From Paenibacillus cymbidii (GTDB lineage Bacteria; Bacillota; Bacilli; Paenibacillales; NBRC-103111), in NCBI RefSeq assembly GCF_004764705.1, contig NZ_SHLX01000007.1, positions 186,001-250,000 of the forward strand: a stretch of 64,000 nucleotides of DNA, read 5' to 3'. The notes under the pieces are model-generated. The model searched no databases and was not told where the DNA came from. It saw nothing but the letters and a program-made list of their open reading frames with translations. Position numbers and translations under genes: made by a program. Position 1 is the first letter of the stretch; the number at the start of each line of letters is the position of its first letter. Shown here piece by piece: positions 17,895 through 26,395 of this stretch.

Positions 17895-18021
17895 CCGCTC
17901 TCCCCTCCCGCCCCTCGCCCCTTGATTAAACATCACAAAGCAGTCACGTTCCGCAAAACGCGTCATTCTCCCCTCCGCCAACGAACAAATTCGCTTTTGA
18001 GCCGCTCCGATCAAGCCTTCT

Positions 18022-18217
18022 GAAAATAGGCCATGTTTTATTGCCTATTTCGCCAAAAACGGGCGGTCCCTTCAAAATAACCAGTGAAATCACTGGCTAT
18101 TTCTTTGAAAAGGTCGATTTGGGGGCTTCAGGGTTGAGATAGCCAGTGTTTTCACTGGCTATTTCCAGCGAGGCACCCGAAATGGGGCAAATAAGCCATT
18201 TTTCATTGGCTATTTTG
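18022..18217. repeat. Four-hairpin intergenic repeat element, copy A
   Basis: This copy has the same four-hairpin order as copy D: AAATAGGC…GCCTATTT, then two CCAGTG…CACTGG hairpins, then AATAAGCCA…TGGCTATTT. It lies between the convergent GH18 and amidohydrolase genes. About 60 bases to its left (CTCCGCCAACGAACAAATTCGCTTTTG…CCGATCAAGC) are also shared with copy C, so the mobile or conserved unit is longer than the hairpin block. Confidence 0.88.
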
Positions 18218-18284
18218 GTTGGTGCCCGGCCCGGCATAATGCCGCGGCCTCAATAGGGGCTTCCTTCACGCAAAAAAGCGGAGA

Positions 18285-18398
18285 GGAAGGGTTGCTCTGG
18301 AGAAGCGTTAGCGTTCGCCTTTGTTTTCGGATGGTTCCCTTGGCCTCGTTGATTCCGGGCATCCGAAAACAAGAAGCGATCGGAGGAGCAACCCTTCC
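18285..18398. repeat. Long (114-bp) imperfect palindrome, family F copy 2
   Basis: GGAAGGGTTGCTC at 18285-18297 pairs with GAGCAACCCTTCC at 18386-18398. Internal arms CGCCTTTGTTTTCGGATG and CATCCGAAAACAAGAAGCG extend the stem. The core sequence is shared with 17788-17894 and with a remnant at 49061-49110. Apart from repeats, the 17733-18507 interval holds no gene. Confidence 0.8.
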
Positions 18399-18507
18399 GC
18401 GCAGCGGCTCGGGCGTGAAACGATGCTTTCTTTCAGCGCTTCCAGAGCGTGAAAGTCCAGAATGGCGGCGTCGCCGGACGCCGCCTTTACTTTGCTAATC
18501 CTGCCCG

Positions 18508-19755
18508 CTACAGCTTCTTCTTCAGGAAACGCCAGAAGTTGTCCTTGAACAGATCGGCCACATCGCGTTCGATTTCCGCCCGCTCGATGCGCCAGCCGGT
18601 ATCCGCGATGTCGTTGTATTTGTCGATCAGGATTTCGCCGATCAGACGCTTCGAATGGCTCCACTTGTACAACAGCTGGTCGAGAATGCGCGCGTCGGAA
18701 TGCTGGGGAATGACGCTCGTGCCGAGCATCTCGAGCCGCATCCGCGTCATGTCGCCGATCAGCACCGGATTGTTCAGGAACCACCAGCAGCCGAACACCA
18801 TCAGCTGGCCGAATTTGCGCGCCAGCACGGTAAGCTCGTGCTGGTTCTCGCGCGACAGCATCGTGACGAAAAATTTGTTGCGTGGGTACCGCTGCAGCAA
18901 ATTCGTCACCGATTCCAAATCGGCGCGGCCGACCATGTACCCCGCGTCGCCGAGCGCCGGATTCACTTTGCCGCGAACCCCGATCATCATGGCGAATGGC
19001 ATATTCGTGTCGCGGCACAGCGGCAAGATGCAATCGGCGATCAGGCGGCTGCGGTCCGAATCGTCGGGAAACACGAAAGTCGAAGGAAACGACACCGCCA
19101 CGTACAGCGGCTTCATCCGACCGACCCAATCCATCAGGAAACGCCTTACTTCCGCCTTGCTTTGCTCCGTCCACTCTTCTTCTACCGCGTAGCCCCACTC
19201 GATCAGCTTGCGGCGCGAACGCGGATAGTCGTTCAACAGCGGATCGAGCCGCAGCACGGCGTGAAACCGCGGATCGACGGCTGCGCCGCTCAGCCAGACG
19301 TCCCGTTCGTCGCCAAACGCGTCATTCGTCATCACGACGCTTTCCACGTTCGCCTGCGCCAACACCCGATCGATGTGCGCTTCGGCCGGCATCTCTTCCA
19401 GCGTGCGGCGATAGGCCGCCAAGTCGCGCGTGCCGGTATCGAGCCCCATCAGCTGCAGAGAGGTCAGTACGCCGCGGCACGCTTCGCTGATCGGCGAGCG
19501 GGCGAGGAACAGCTCCTGCCAGACAAGATCGGCTTGCTCGCGTTTGCTCAGCAGCCAGAACGCTTCCGGCGACAGCGTCGACCATCGCAACGTTTCGGCG
19601 ACCAAATAATGATACGTCAGCAGTTCGTCGACGCCGCGCAGCATGTTCGCGCCGAACGCGGGCGGATACAGATGCGTGTGCATGTCGGTGATCGGCTGCG
19701 CCGCGACGATCTGTCGGACCGCTGCCGGCAATTGCTCCCGTGTGAGGGTAGTCAT
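18508..19755 (-). CDS. Amidohydrolase-superfamily protein, uronate-isomerase-like
   Basis: This 415-aa cytoplasmic protein shows the start of an amidohydrolase barrel (ITDMHTHLYPPAFG, metal-ligand HxH) and a C-terminal IPQHSDARILDQLLYKWSH segment reminiscent of the glucuronate/galacturonate isomerase family (UxaC). UxaC enzymes interconvert aldo- and keto-uronates. The protein is shorter than classical UxaC (about 470 aa), so it may be a diverged isomerase or a hydrolase. It is the last gene of a minus-strand locus with a beta-helix protein and a sugar importer, which suggests a role in uronate-containing glycan catabolism. The superfamily is well supported; the reaction is inferred. Confidence 0.75.
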   Translation of the reverse strand: MTTLTREQLPAAVRQIVAAQPITDMHTHLYPPAFGANMLRGVDELLTYHYLVAETLRWSTLSPEAFWLLSKREQADLVWQELFLARSPISEACRGVLTSLQLMGLDTGTRDLAAYRRTLEEMPAEAHIDRVLAQANVESVVMTNDAFGDERDVWLSGAAVDPRFHAVLRLDPLLNDYPRSRRKLIEWGYAVEEEWTEQSKAEVRRFLMDWVGRMKPLYVAVSFPSTFVFPDDSDRSRLIADCILPLCRDTNMPFAMMIGVRGKVNPALGDAGYMVGRADLESVTNLLQRYPRNKFFVTMLSRENQHELTVLARKFGQLMVFGCWWFLNNPVLIGDMTRMRLEMLGTSVIPQHSDARILDQLLYKWSHSKRLIGEILIDKYNDIADTGWRIERAEIERDVADLFKDNFWRFLKKKL

Positions 19756-19838
19756 GGTGGTTCTTCCTCTCCGTCTCCCAAAAATACAACCTTTTTATTT
19801 AATGCAATTAACTATTCGCCATGCGAACGAAAGGCGGC

Positions 19839-22493
19839 TTACGATACATCGGGGTTCCACAACCCGCAATCGTCCACATATACAGTGTACTTGCCTTTGT
19901 TGGCGATCGCAACAACGGCGCTCGTCGACTCCGGCCCGGTCGTAAATGCGATCCGGTCCGGCCGCGCGTCCCAGTTCAGGCGAATGAACTGGCTCGCCCG
20001 TTCTTCGCCGCCGTGACCGTTGACCGAGATCCGCACCGGGCTGCCGCGAAACGCGTGAAACAGCTTGAAGCCTTGAAACAGGCAGCGCCCCGTCCCCTTC
20101 ACCACGAATACCAAATCGTGAACGCCGCTTGCCGCCTGCAGCTCGCCGGCAAAATATTGCCACACGTTGTCGTAATCCGACGCGAACGACACCGTGCCGA
20201 GCAGCTTGCCGTCCGGCCCGTCCAGCCGCGCTTCCAGCACGAGCGGCGCCGCCACCTTCGTGACGCCGACAGCGAACGCATCGTACAGCCCGCCAGTAAA
20301 ATCGATTGCGGCAAACCGCAGCCAGTCGCCCTCCCGCAGCGGTCCGACATAGGCGGCGTCGCGATACACCGGATCGCCGCCGTCCGGCGCGCGGTGAAGT
20401 TCGCCCGCGACATGGCGCTCGTCGTGCTGCGTCGCTTGCCGGTACAAACCGGCGGTGCGCACGTTCGCCCAGAACGTATACGTCGTGTTCGGCGCAAGGC
20501 CGGTCACCGTTTGTTCGATCGCGTCGCCGCCGGCGAGCATCGCCGAATAACGGTTGCTGCGTACGACCGATGCGTAGCCGTAGCTGCTGTAGTCCCAGGC
20601 GCATTCGCACGCCAGAGTCGGACTGCCGCTTGCCGTCCGCCACGGATCGAGCGCGCCTGTTTCGAAGCCGCAGTTGAACAGCTTGCTTTTGCTGGTGAAA
20701 TCGTCAACCTGCAGCTCGGCTTGCGTCTCGCGGGCAAAATCGTGTCCCGGCACCCAGTGCTCGCCCCCGTACGCGTAAGCGCCAAGGTCGGGCGTATCCC
20801 CCGCCTCCGGCTCCGTCAAGCCGGTAATGCGGCGGCCTTTGCCGCGCGCCGGCGAATCCTCGCGCAGCCGGTAATCGCCGTTGTCGGCGTCAACGAAGCG
20901 CGGATCCGTTTCGAACATATTGTGCGAAACGAGGCTGTCTTCACCCCAGTCGGTGATTCGGCTGTCGGCGAAAATGTTGTTGACGACCTGCACGCCGCTC
21001 ATATCGTCCAGACAAAACACGGACGAATTCGTCGTTGCGCTGCGGTGAAACGTGTTGTTGTACAGCAGCGAGCGCTGGATCGGCCGGTTCATGTGCACGG
21101 CGTGGTGCGGGATGTTCCAGACGACGTTGCGGTAAAAGTTGACGCCGCTCGTCCAGGCATCCATGTAGAAACCGAAGCTCAGATGGTCCGATTCGTTGTC
21201 GTGCAGCCAGTTATGATGAATGTCCGTATTGTCGAAATCGTGATTGAACAAATAAACGATGCCGGAATCTTTGGTCAAACAGTTGGCATGTGAAATGTCG
21301 CAATATTCGATGACCGTGCGGCCGAACACGCCGGATACGCACGTGCGGCCGGCTCGCGTAATCGTGCAGCGGCTGACCAGATGCTCCGCGCCCCGGATCC
21401 AGACGAGGCTCGCATACGACGCTTCGAAGTTGCCGTCGTGGATATAGCAGTTGACGACGCGGTTGCGCGCGCCGGACAAATTGACGCCAATCCCTTCGAA
21501 CTGCGAAATTTCGCTGTCGCGCAGCTCGTTGTTCGTGCCGCCAAGCTCGACCCCTTTCGTCCGGCCGTAGATCGATTGGCGCGAGCCGAAATAACGGTCG
21601 ATGCCAACCAGCCGCAGCTTCTCCAGCCGGCAGTGCTCCGCGCTCTCGGTAGTCAGCGAAGCCGCCCGGCAATGAAAGCCGGATACTTCGACGTACGAGC
21701 GCTCGCGCAGGTCGAACGCGTAGTCGCGCCGCTTCGCTTCGATTTCGTGCTGCTCCGGCCGTTCGCCGGCCGGCGCTTGCCACAGCAGCTTGCCGCCGGC
21801 CTCCTCGTATAACCAGCCGTGCGCTGCGCCAAGCGCCTGCGGCGTGCGTGTGAGGAAATAATAATTGCCTTTGCCGGCATGATAATAAGGCGCCGAACTG
21901 ACCCACTGCTCGTAATAAAGCGTGCCGGCCGCAAACCGGGTGACGCGCGCGGTCGAAATAAAATAACTGACGCCGTGCACGCAGGCGATGATCGCGCCGT
22001 CCCAATACCCGTCGGGAAACGCCAGCAAATCTTCGTCGAAGATCGCGCCGCTTTCGTTCGTATTCGTTGCGGCATCAACGACGGCATATTGCGAGCGGTC
22101 GAGCCGATCGGCGATGGCCGGCCACATCGCTTCATGGCTCAGCTCCCCGTCAACGAACACGATGTTGCCGTTGCCTTCGCCCAAGCTCCACGGCATTTCG
22201 CCTTCGTAAACGTCGCCCTCCCTGCGCGCCCAGCGTTCGATCCGGTCGCAGCCGCTGATCGTCGCCGTTTCGCCCGGATAGGCGGCGAACCGGATCGGCG
22301 CCCCGGCCGTGCCGGACGCCGCCGGGCGCACGGTTTCGCGGTACACGCCTTCGCGCACGAGGCACGTGTCGCCGGCTTGCATCAGCGCCGCCGCCCGGCC
22401 GATCGTACGAAACGGCGTCTCGACCGATAACCCGTTGTGCCCGTCATTTCCCTCCGTCGCTACATAATAGACGGCCCCTACACTTCTCTGCAT
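19839..22493 (-). CDS. Right-handed parallel beta-helix protein with C-terminal carbohydrate-binding-like region
   Basis: This 884-aa protein begins YYVATEGNDGHNGLSVETPFRTIGRAAALMQAGDTCLVREGVYRE. That is the classic opening of DUF1565/pectate-lyase-like beta-helix proteins (GNDGxNGLSxxxPFRTI). Coils continue to about residue 590 (LRDSEISQFEGIGVNLSGARNRVVNCYIHDG, HHNWLHDNESDHLSFGFYMDAW), then GFETGALDPWRTASGSP marks a carbohydrate-binding-like jelly-roll region, with a second module at the end. There is no signal peptide, so it may act in the cytoplasm on imported oligosaccharides. A polysaccharide lyase or hydrolase role is inferred from the fold and from the neighbouring uronate-isomerase-like gene and importer. 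AGGAGGCTAACGAGTC precedes the ATG. Confidence 0.78.
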   Translation of the reverse strand: MQRSVGAVYYVATEGNDGHNGLSVETPFRTIGRAAALMQAGDTCLVREGVYRETVRPAASGTAGAPIRFAAYPGETATISGCDRIERWARREGDVYEGEMPWSLGEGNGNIVFVDGELSHEAMWPAIADRLDRSQYAVVDAATNTNESGAIFDEDLLAFPDGYWDGAIIACVHGVSYFISTARVTRFAAGTLYYEQWVSSAPYYHAGKGNYYFLTRTPQALGAAHGWLYEEAGGKLLWQAPAGERPEQHEIEAKRRDYAFDLRERSYVEVSGFHCRAASLTTESAEHCRLEKLRLVGIDRYFGSRQSIYGRTKGVELGGTNNELRDSEISQFEGIGVNLSGARNRVVNCYIHDGNFEASYASLVWIRGAEHLVSRCTITRAGRTCVSGVFGRTVIEYCDISHANCLTKDSGIVYLFNHDFDNTDIHHNWLHDNESDHLSFGFYMDAWTSGVNFYRNVVWNIPHHAVHMNRPIQRSLLYNNTFHRSATTNSSVFCLDDMSGVQVVNNIFADSRITDWGEDSLVSHNMFETDPRFVDADNGDYRLREDSPARGKGRRITGLTEPEAGDTPDLGAYAYGGEHWVPGHDFARETQAELQVDDFTSKSKLFNCGFETGALDPWRTASGSPTLACECAWDYSSYGYASVVRSNRYSAMLAGGDAIEQTVTGLAPNTTYTFWANVRTAGLYRQATQHDERHVAGELHRAPDGGDPVYRDAAYVGPLREGDWLRFAAIDFTGGLYDAFAVGVTKVAAPLVLEARLDGPDGKLLGTVSFASDYDNVWQYFAGELQAASGVHDLVFVVKGTGRCLFQGFKLFHAFRGSPVRISVNGHGGEERASQFIRLNWDARPDRIAFTTGPESTSAVVAIANKGKYTVYVDDCGLWNPDVS

Positions 22494-22582
22494 GACTCGT
22501 TAGCCTCCTGGCCGGATAAAATGGGAAAAACTCATGGAGCGAGAGATGCCGCATCCCGCTCCATGACTTCATATTTCAACCG

Positions 22583-24187
22583 CTATTTCTTTTGACGTTC
22601 CAGATAAATTTGGTTCGCTTCCTGCGTTTGCAGGTCGCCGCCCGCTTTTTTCCATTGTGCGACGAAATCGTCAAAGCCTTTGTCCGTATCGGTTTCGCCC
22701 ATAATCAGCTTGATGTTGTATTCGTCCACCAGCTTGTTGAGTGTCGCCGATACTTGCGCCGTCGAAGGAAGCAGCGCCGGGTTGATCGGATCCTTGGTAA
22801 TCTCGATGCCGCCGTTAACCTTTTCCTTGTAATCCAGCAGGGCTTTCGAGTATTCATACTTGTACAAAGTCGGTACATTTCCTTTTACGTGGTTGAACCA
22901 GATGCCTGCTCCGGCTGCTGCCGCCAGCTTGACCGGGTCGGTACCGGCGCCGATCCGGACGGCCGCTCCATCCTCGATTTTGTAATCGATGTCTTTGCGT
23001 CCGTTGCCCGTAATCAGGTATGTTTCATCGTCCGTTGCGATAGCTTCCAGGATTTCAAACACTTTTTGCCGTTTTTTGTCGTCTTTCATCAACTGCGCAC
23101 CAAACATTTGCGGCGCTTGCGGAATCGTGCTGGATGCCATCGACAACGGTTTGCCGTTCGTGCCGGGACCGATCAGCCCTTTGCCGACCGTAAACGTCTG
23201 GCCTTTCGCTTTCCATTCCGATCCTACCGGACCTGTCTCGTGGTAGTGATACCACATGCCCGAATCTTCCATGCCGGTACGGCCGCCAAGGAAGTTGGCA
23301 CGGTTGCGGATCCAGTCGTCGGTTGCGAATTCCGGATCGATCAGACCGTCTTTATACCATTTGGCAAGCGTTTTATACGCTTGGCGCGCCTGCTCCGTAA
23401 TCATGCCGTAAACGACTTTGCCGTCCGCGCCAAGATTCCAGCCCCGACGTTTGATGCCGTATGCCGCGAATACCGAGTTGAACAGCTGCACCGGAGCGTC
23501 CTTGCCGCTGCCCGACAGACCGTAAGTATCTTTTTTGCCGTTGCCGTCCGGATCGTTGTTGCGGAACTTGTACAACAGATCTTCCACTTCCTGCAGCGTT
23601 TCCGGTATTTTGGTCACGCCGACCGCTTTCATCCAGGCGTCGTTGTATGCCGGCAGGAACGGGCTCTTGCCTTCCAGGTATACTTTCGGCAATCCCCAGT
23701 ATTTCCCTTTGTACAAACCGAAGTCGAAGATGTTCGGATCGAGCTTCAGCATATCGGCCGTATATTTCGGCATGTACTTTTTGGCTTCGTCCACCGAAAT
23801 GCTGGCGATCACGCCTTGATCGGCCCATTGCTGCATCAGGTCGAGACCGGCGTCCTGGGTGATGACGTCGGGAATTTCACCGGCGGCGATTTTGACGTTG
23901 AGCTGGTCGCGCCAAGTCGTCGGATCGAGATTGATGTTTTTGATTTTGACATTAAACTTTTCTTCCAAATACTTCTGCGCCACATTGTCGTCCGAGGTCG
24001 GAGGATTGCGGCCTGTCCATGTAATTTCAATCGGGGCCTCTTTGACCGATGCTTTCGGCGATGCGGAACCGCTTGCACTGGGCGACGGGCTGCTCGCTCC
24101 TTTGCTGCCCCCGTCGCCGCAAGCGGCAAGCGAGGTAGCGGTTACAACAACCGCCAGCGCTACGGACATGCTTTGTTTCACTTTCAT
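22583..24187 (-). CDS. LplA-type extracellular oligosaccharide-binding lipoprotein
   Basis: This 534-aa lipoprotein is the substrate-binding subunit of the adjacent ABC importer. It has a lipoprotein signal with lipobox SLAAC|GDGG, then a low-complexity SPSPSASGSASPKAS linker and a family-1 solute-binding fold. Characteristic segments are ITWTGRNPPTSDDNVAQKYLEEKFNV, AAGEIPDVITQDAG and FRNNDPDGNGKKDTYGLSG. The length is normal for the Lpl/YtcQ class that binds large plant-derived oligosaccharides. It lies downstream of the two permease genes, and GGGAGG precedes the ATG. Confidence 0.93.
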   Translation of the reverse strand: MKVKQSMSVALAVVVTATSLAACGDGGSKGASSPSPSASGSASPKASVKEAPIEITWTGRNPPTSDDNVAQKYLEEKFNVKIKNINLDPTTWRDQLNVKIAAGEIPDVITQDAGLDLMQQWADQGVIASISVDEAKKYMPKYTADMLKLDPNIFDFGLYKGKYWGLPKVYLEGKSPFLPAYNDAWMKAVGVTKIPETLQEVEDLLYKFRNNDPDGNGKKDTYGLSGSGKDAPVQLFNSVFAAYGIKRRGWNLGADGKVVYGMITEQARQAYKTLAKWYKDGLIDPEFATDDWIRNRANFLGGRTGMEDSGMWYHYHETGPVGSEWKAKGQTFTVGKGLIGPGTNGKPLSMASSTIPQAPQMFGAQLMKDDKKRQKVFEILEAIATDDETYLITGNGRKDIDYKIEDGAAVRIGAGTDPVKLAAAAGAGIWFNHVKGNVPTLYKYEYSKALLDYKEKVNGGIEITKDPINPALLPSTAQVSATLNKLVDEYNIKLIMGETDTDKGFDDFVAQWKKAGGDLQTQEANQIYLERQKK

Positions 24188-24263
24188 TCGTGTTTTGCCT
24201 CCCTTATAAGAGTAGTATATCTATTTAGACGAAGCGGCGCTAACCGCTTCGTTTAAACCGCCT

Positions 24264-25127
24264 TTACCCTTTCAACGAACCGATCAGCGCGCCTTTGACG
24301 AAATACTTCTGCAGAAACGGATACACGATCAGAATCGGCAGCGTAACGAACATGATAACCGCCGCTTTGATGCTTTCCTGCGTCACTGTCTGATTCATCA
24401 ACGCTTGCAGCGCCGTGTCCTCGTTGCTGACGACCAGCTTGCGCAAATAAATTTGCAGCACCTGCTTCTTGATGTCCTGGATGTAGATCAACGCATCGAA
24501 CCAGGCATTCCAGTGGTAGACCGCCGACCATAAGCCAACAGTCGCCATGATCGGCATCGACAGCGGAACAACGATTGACACGAGGATGCGGATATCGTTG
24601 GCGCCGTCGATTTTGGCCGATTCCTCAAGCTCTTCCGGCACGCCCATAAAGAAGTTGCGCATGATCATCATCGAGAACGTACTGATGAGCCCCGGAATAA
24701 TCAGCGCCCAGCTGGAATCGACAAGATGCAGGTTTTTGACCAGCAGGTATGTCGGGATCAGGCCGCCGCTGAAAAACATCGTAATGACGATGAACATCGT
24801 ATAATAACTGCGATGGGGCAAATACTTTTTGGACAGCGGGTAGGCGCCCATCGTCATCATAATCAACATCAGGATCGTGCCGACAACCGTCCGGAAAATG
24901 GAATTGTACAAGCTGGTCCAGATGTCCTTGGAGGAAAGCACTTGGTTGTAGGCGTCCAGCGAAAATTCAAGCGGGATGATATGAATGCCTTGGCGGATCG
25001 CCTCCGTCGGCGAACTGAGCGATACGGCCAGTTCATGAACGAACGGATACAGCATGGCGACGCACAGCAGCGTAATAAATACGATCAGCACAACCTGAAA
25101 CGCTTTTTCGCCCGTTGTCATGCGCAT
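24264..25127 (-). CDS. LplC/YtcP-type carbohydrate ABC transporter permease
   Basis: This 287-aa six-helix permease is one half of the importer channel. The EAA loop reads ELEESAKIDGANDIRILVSIVVPLSMP, and the C-terminus VYPFLQKYFVKGALIGSLKG is typical of the LplC class. I chose ATG 25127 (AAAGGTG upstream); TTG 25130 and ATG 25121 are alternatives. It forms an operon with the LplB-type permease (41 bases upstream) and the binding protein. It lacks its own ATPase, and such systems share an MsmX-type ATPase encoded elsewhere. Confidence 0.92.
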   Translation of the reverse strand: MRMTTGEKAFQVVLIVFITLLCVAMLYPFVHELAVSLSSPTEAIRQGIHIIPLEFSLDAYNQVLSSKDIWTSLYNSIFRTVVGTILMLIMMTMGAYPLSKKYLPHRSYYTMFIVITMFFSGGLIPTYLLVKNLHLVDSSWALIIPGLISTFSMMIMRNFFMGVPEELEESAKIDGANDIRILVSIVVPLSMPIMATVGLWSAVYHWNAWFDALIYIQDIKKQVLQIYLRKLVVSNEDTALQALMNQTVTQESIKAAVIMFVTLPILIVYPFLQKYFVKGALIGSLKG

Positions 25128-25168
25128 CAAACTTCACACCTTTCGTAGACTAATGATTAGGGCGAATG

Positions 25169-26155
25169 TTACAGCAGACCTTCTTGTCCTGCCCGCTTCA
25201 CGAAGAAGTTGGTCATCAACACCAGCGCGAAGGCTATGACGTTTTTGAACAGGCCGACGGCTGTCGTCAGGCTGAATTGCATTTGCGTCAAGCCCATCCG
25301 GTACACGTACGTGTCGATAATGTCGGCGACCGAATAAACGCCCGGCGTATACAAGTTCAGCACCTGGTCGAAACCGGCGTCGAGAATGCCGCCGATGCGC
25401 AGAATGAACATGATCGCAATCGCCGGCAGCAGGCCCGGCAGCGTAATATGAAGCGTCTGCTTCCACCGGCTTGCGCCGTCCATGATCGCCGCCTCGTACT
25501 GCTGTGGATCGATACTGGCAAGCGCCGCCAAATAAATGATCGTGCCCCAGCCCACTTCTTTCCAGATCGAGGAAACGACAAGTGTGAAGCGGAAGTAATG
25601 CCCATTGCCGAGAAAATAAATCGGTTCGATGCCCACTTTCTGCATCAGGAAATTGACGACGCCTGTCGATGGCGACAGGATAATGAACAAAATGCCCGAA
25701 AGCACGACCCAGGACAAAAAGTGCGGCAAATACGTCAGCGTCTGGGTAATGCGCTTGAATGCGTTGAAGCGGATTTCGTTGAAAAGCAGCGCCAAAATGA
25801 TCGGGGCCGGAAATCCGAATACAATGTGGTACAAGCTCAGGCGAAGCGTGTTGGACAACACTTTCCAGAAGTCGGGCGACGCTTCGAACAAATACTTGAA
25901 ATTGTCGAATCCGACCCACGGACTTCCCGAAATGCCGTCCATAATTTGATACTGCTTGAAAGCGAGCTGGATGCCGTAAATCGGTCCGTATGCGAAGATG
26001 GCGTACCATATAAGAACAGGTGCCAACAGAAGGAACAAATAGCGGGTTTTTACATATTCCTTCCACACGGAGGGGCGAGCTTTTTTCGATCCGGCATTCG
26101 CGAGCCCGGCTGTCGTTCCGGTCGCGGCTTGCGGCGCTGGCTGTTGTTGTCTCAA
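25169..26155 (-). CDS. LplB-type carbohydrate ABC transporter permease
   Basis: This protein of about 328 residues is the second channel subunit, with an N-terminal cytoplasmic stretch and then six helices from YLFLLLAPVLIWYAIFAYGPIYGI onward. The EAA loop is EAAIMDGASRWKQTLHITLPGL. A GGAAGGAG ribosome binding site lies downstream of ATG 26191 and 10 bases before TTG 26155, so I take the TTG; ATG 26191 has no ribosome binding site of its own. It heads the transporter genes, just after the terminator of the regulator gene. Confidence 0.9.
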   Translation of the reverse strand: MRQQQPAPQAATGTTAGLANAGSKKARPSVWKEYVKTRYLFLLLAPVLIWYAIFAYGPIYGIQLAFKQYQIMDGISGSPWVGFDNFKYLFEASPDFWKVLSNTLRLSLYHIVFGFPAPIILALLFNEIRFNAFKRITQTLTYLPHFLSWVVLSGILFIILSPSTGVVNFLMQKVGIEPIYFLGNGHYFRFTLVVSSIWKEVGWGTIIYLAALASIDPQQYEAAIMDGASRWKQTLHITLPGLLPAIAIMFILRIGGILDAGFDQVLNLYTPGVYSVADIIDTYVYRMGLTQMQFSLTTAVGLFKNVIAFALVLMTNFFVKRAGQEGLL

Positions 26156-26336
26156 GCGAATTTCACTCCTTCCGTATGTCTGTGGCTTCATGTTAGCCGT
26201 GAACCGCTTCTTTTTCTATTCCATAATCATTCAAAATGATTCGTTTTTTTGAGGTGGGGCATTATACAATCATTCGATTTCGCCGGATTGAAAAATAATG
26301 AACAGCGGGCAAAGCCAGTCATACTGCGGAAACAAT

Positions 26337-26368
26337 AAAAAAACCGCCCCACGGCGAACCGTGTGCGG
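26337..26368 (-). terminator. Rho-independent terminator of the 26396-28618 regulator
   Basis: On the minus strand, CCGC-ACACGG pairs with CCGTG-GGGCGG, followed by TTTTTTTATT. It lies 27 bases after the regulator stop codon, so regulator and transporter genes are separate transcripts. Confidence 0.85.
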
Positions 26369-26395
26369 CGAGTGTTTCGTATCATGGCGCGGCGT

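Noticed and set aside
22592-24256. 554-codon plus-strand frame opposite the binding lipoprotein
   Set aside because: Antisense shadow; the minus strand has signal peptide, lipobox and family motifs.
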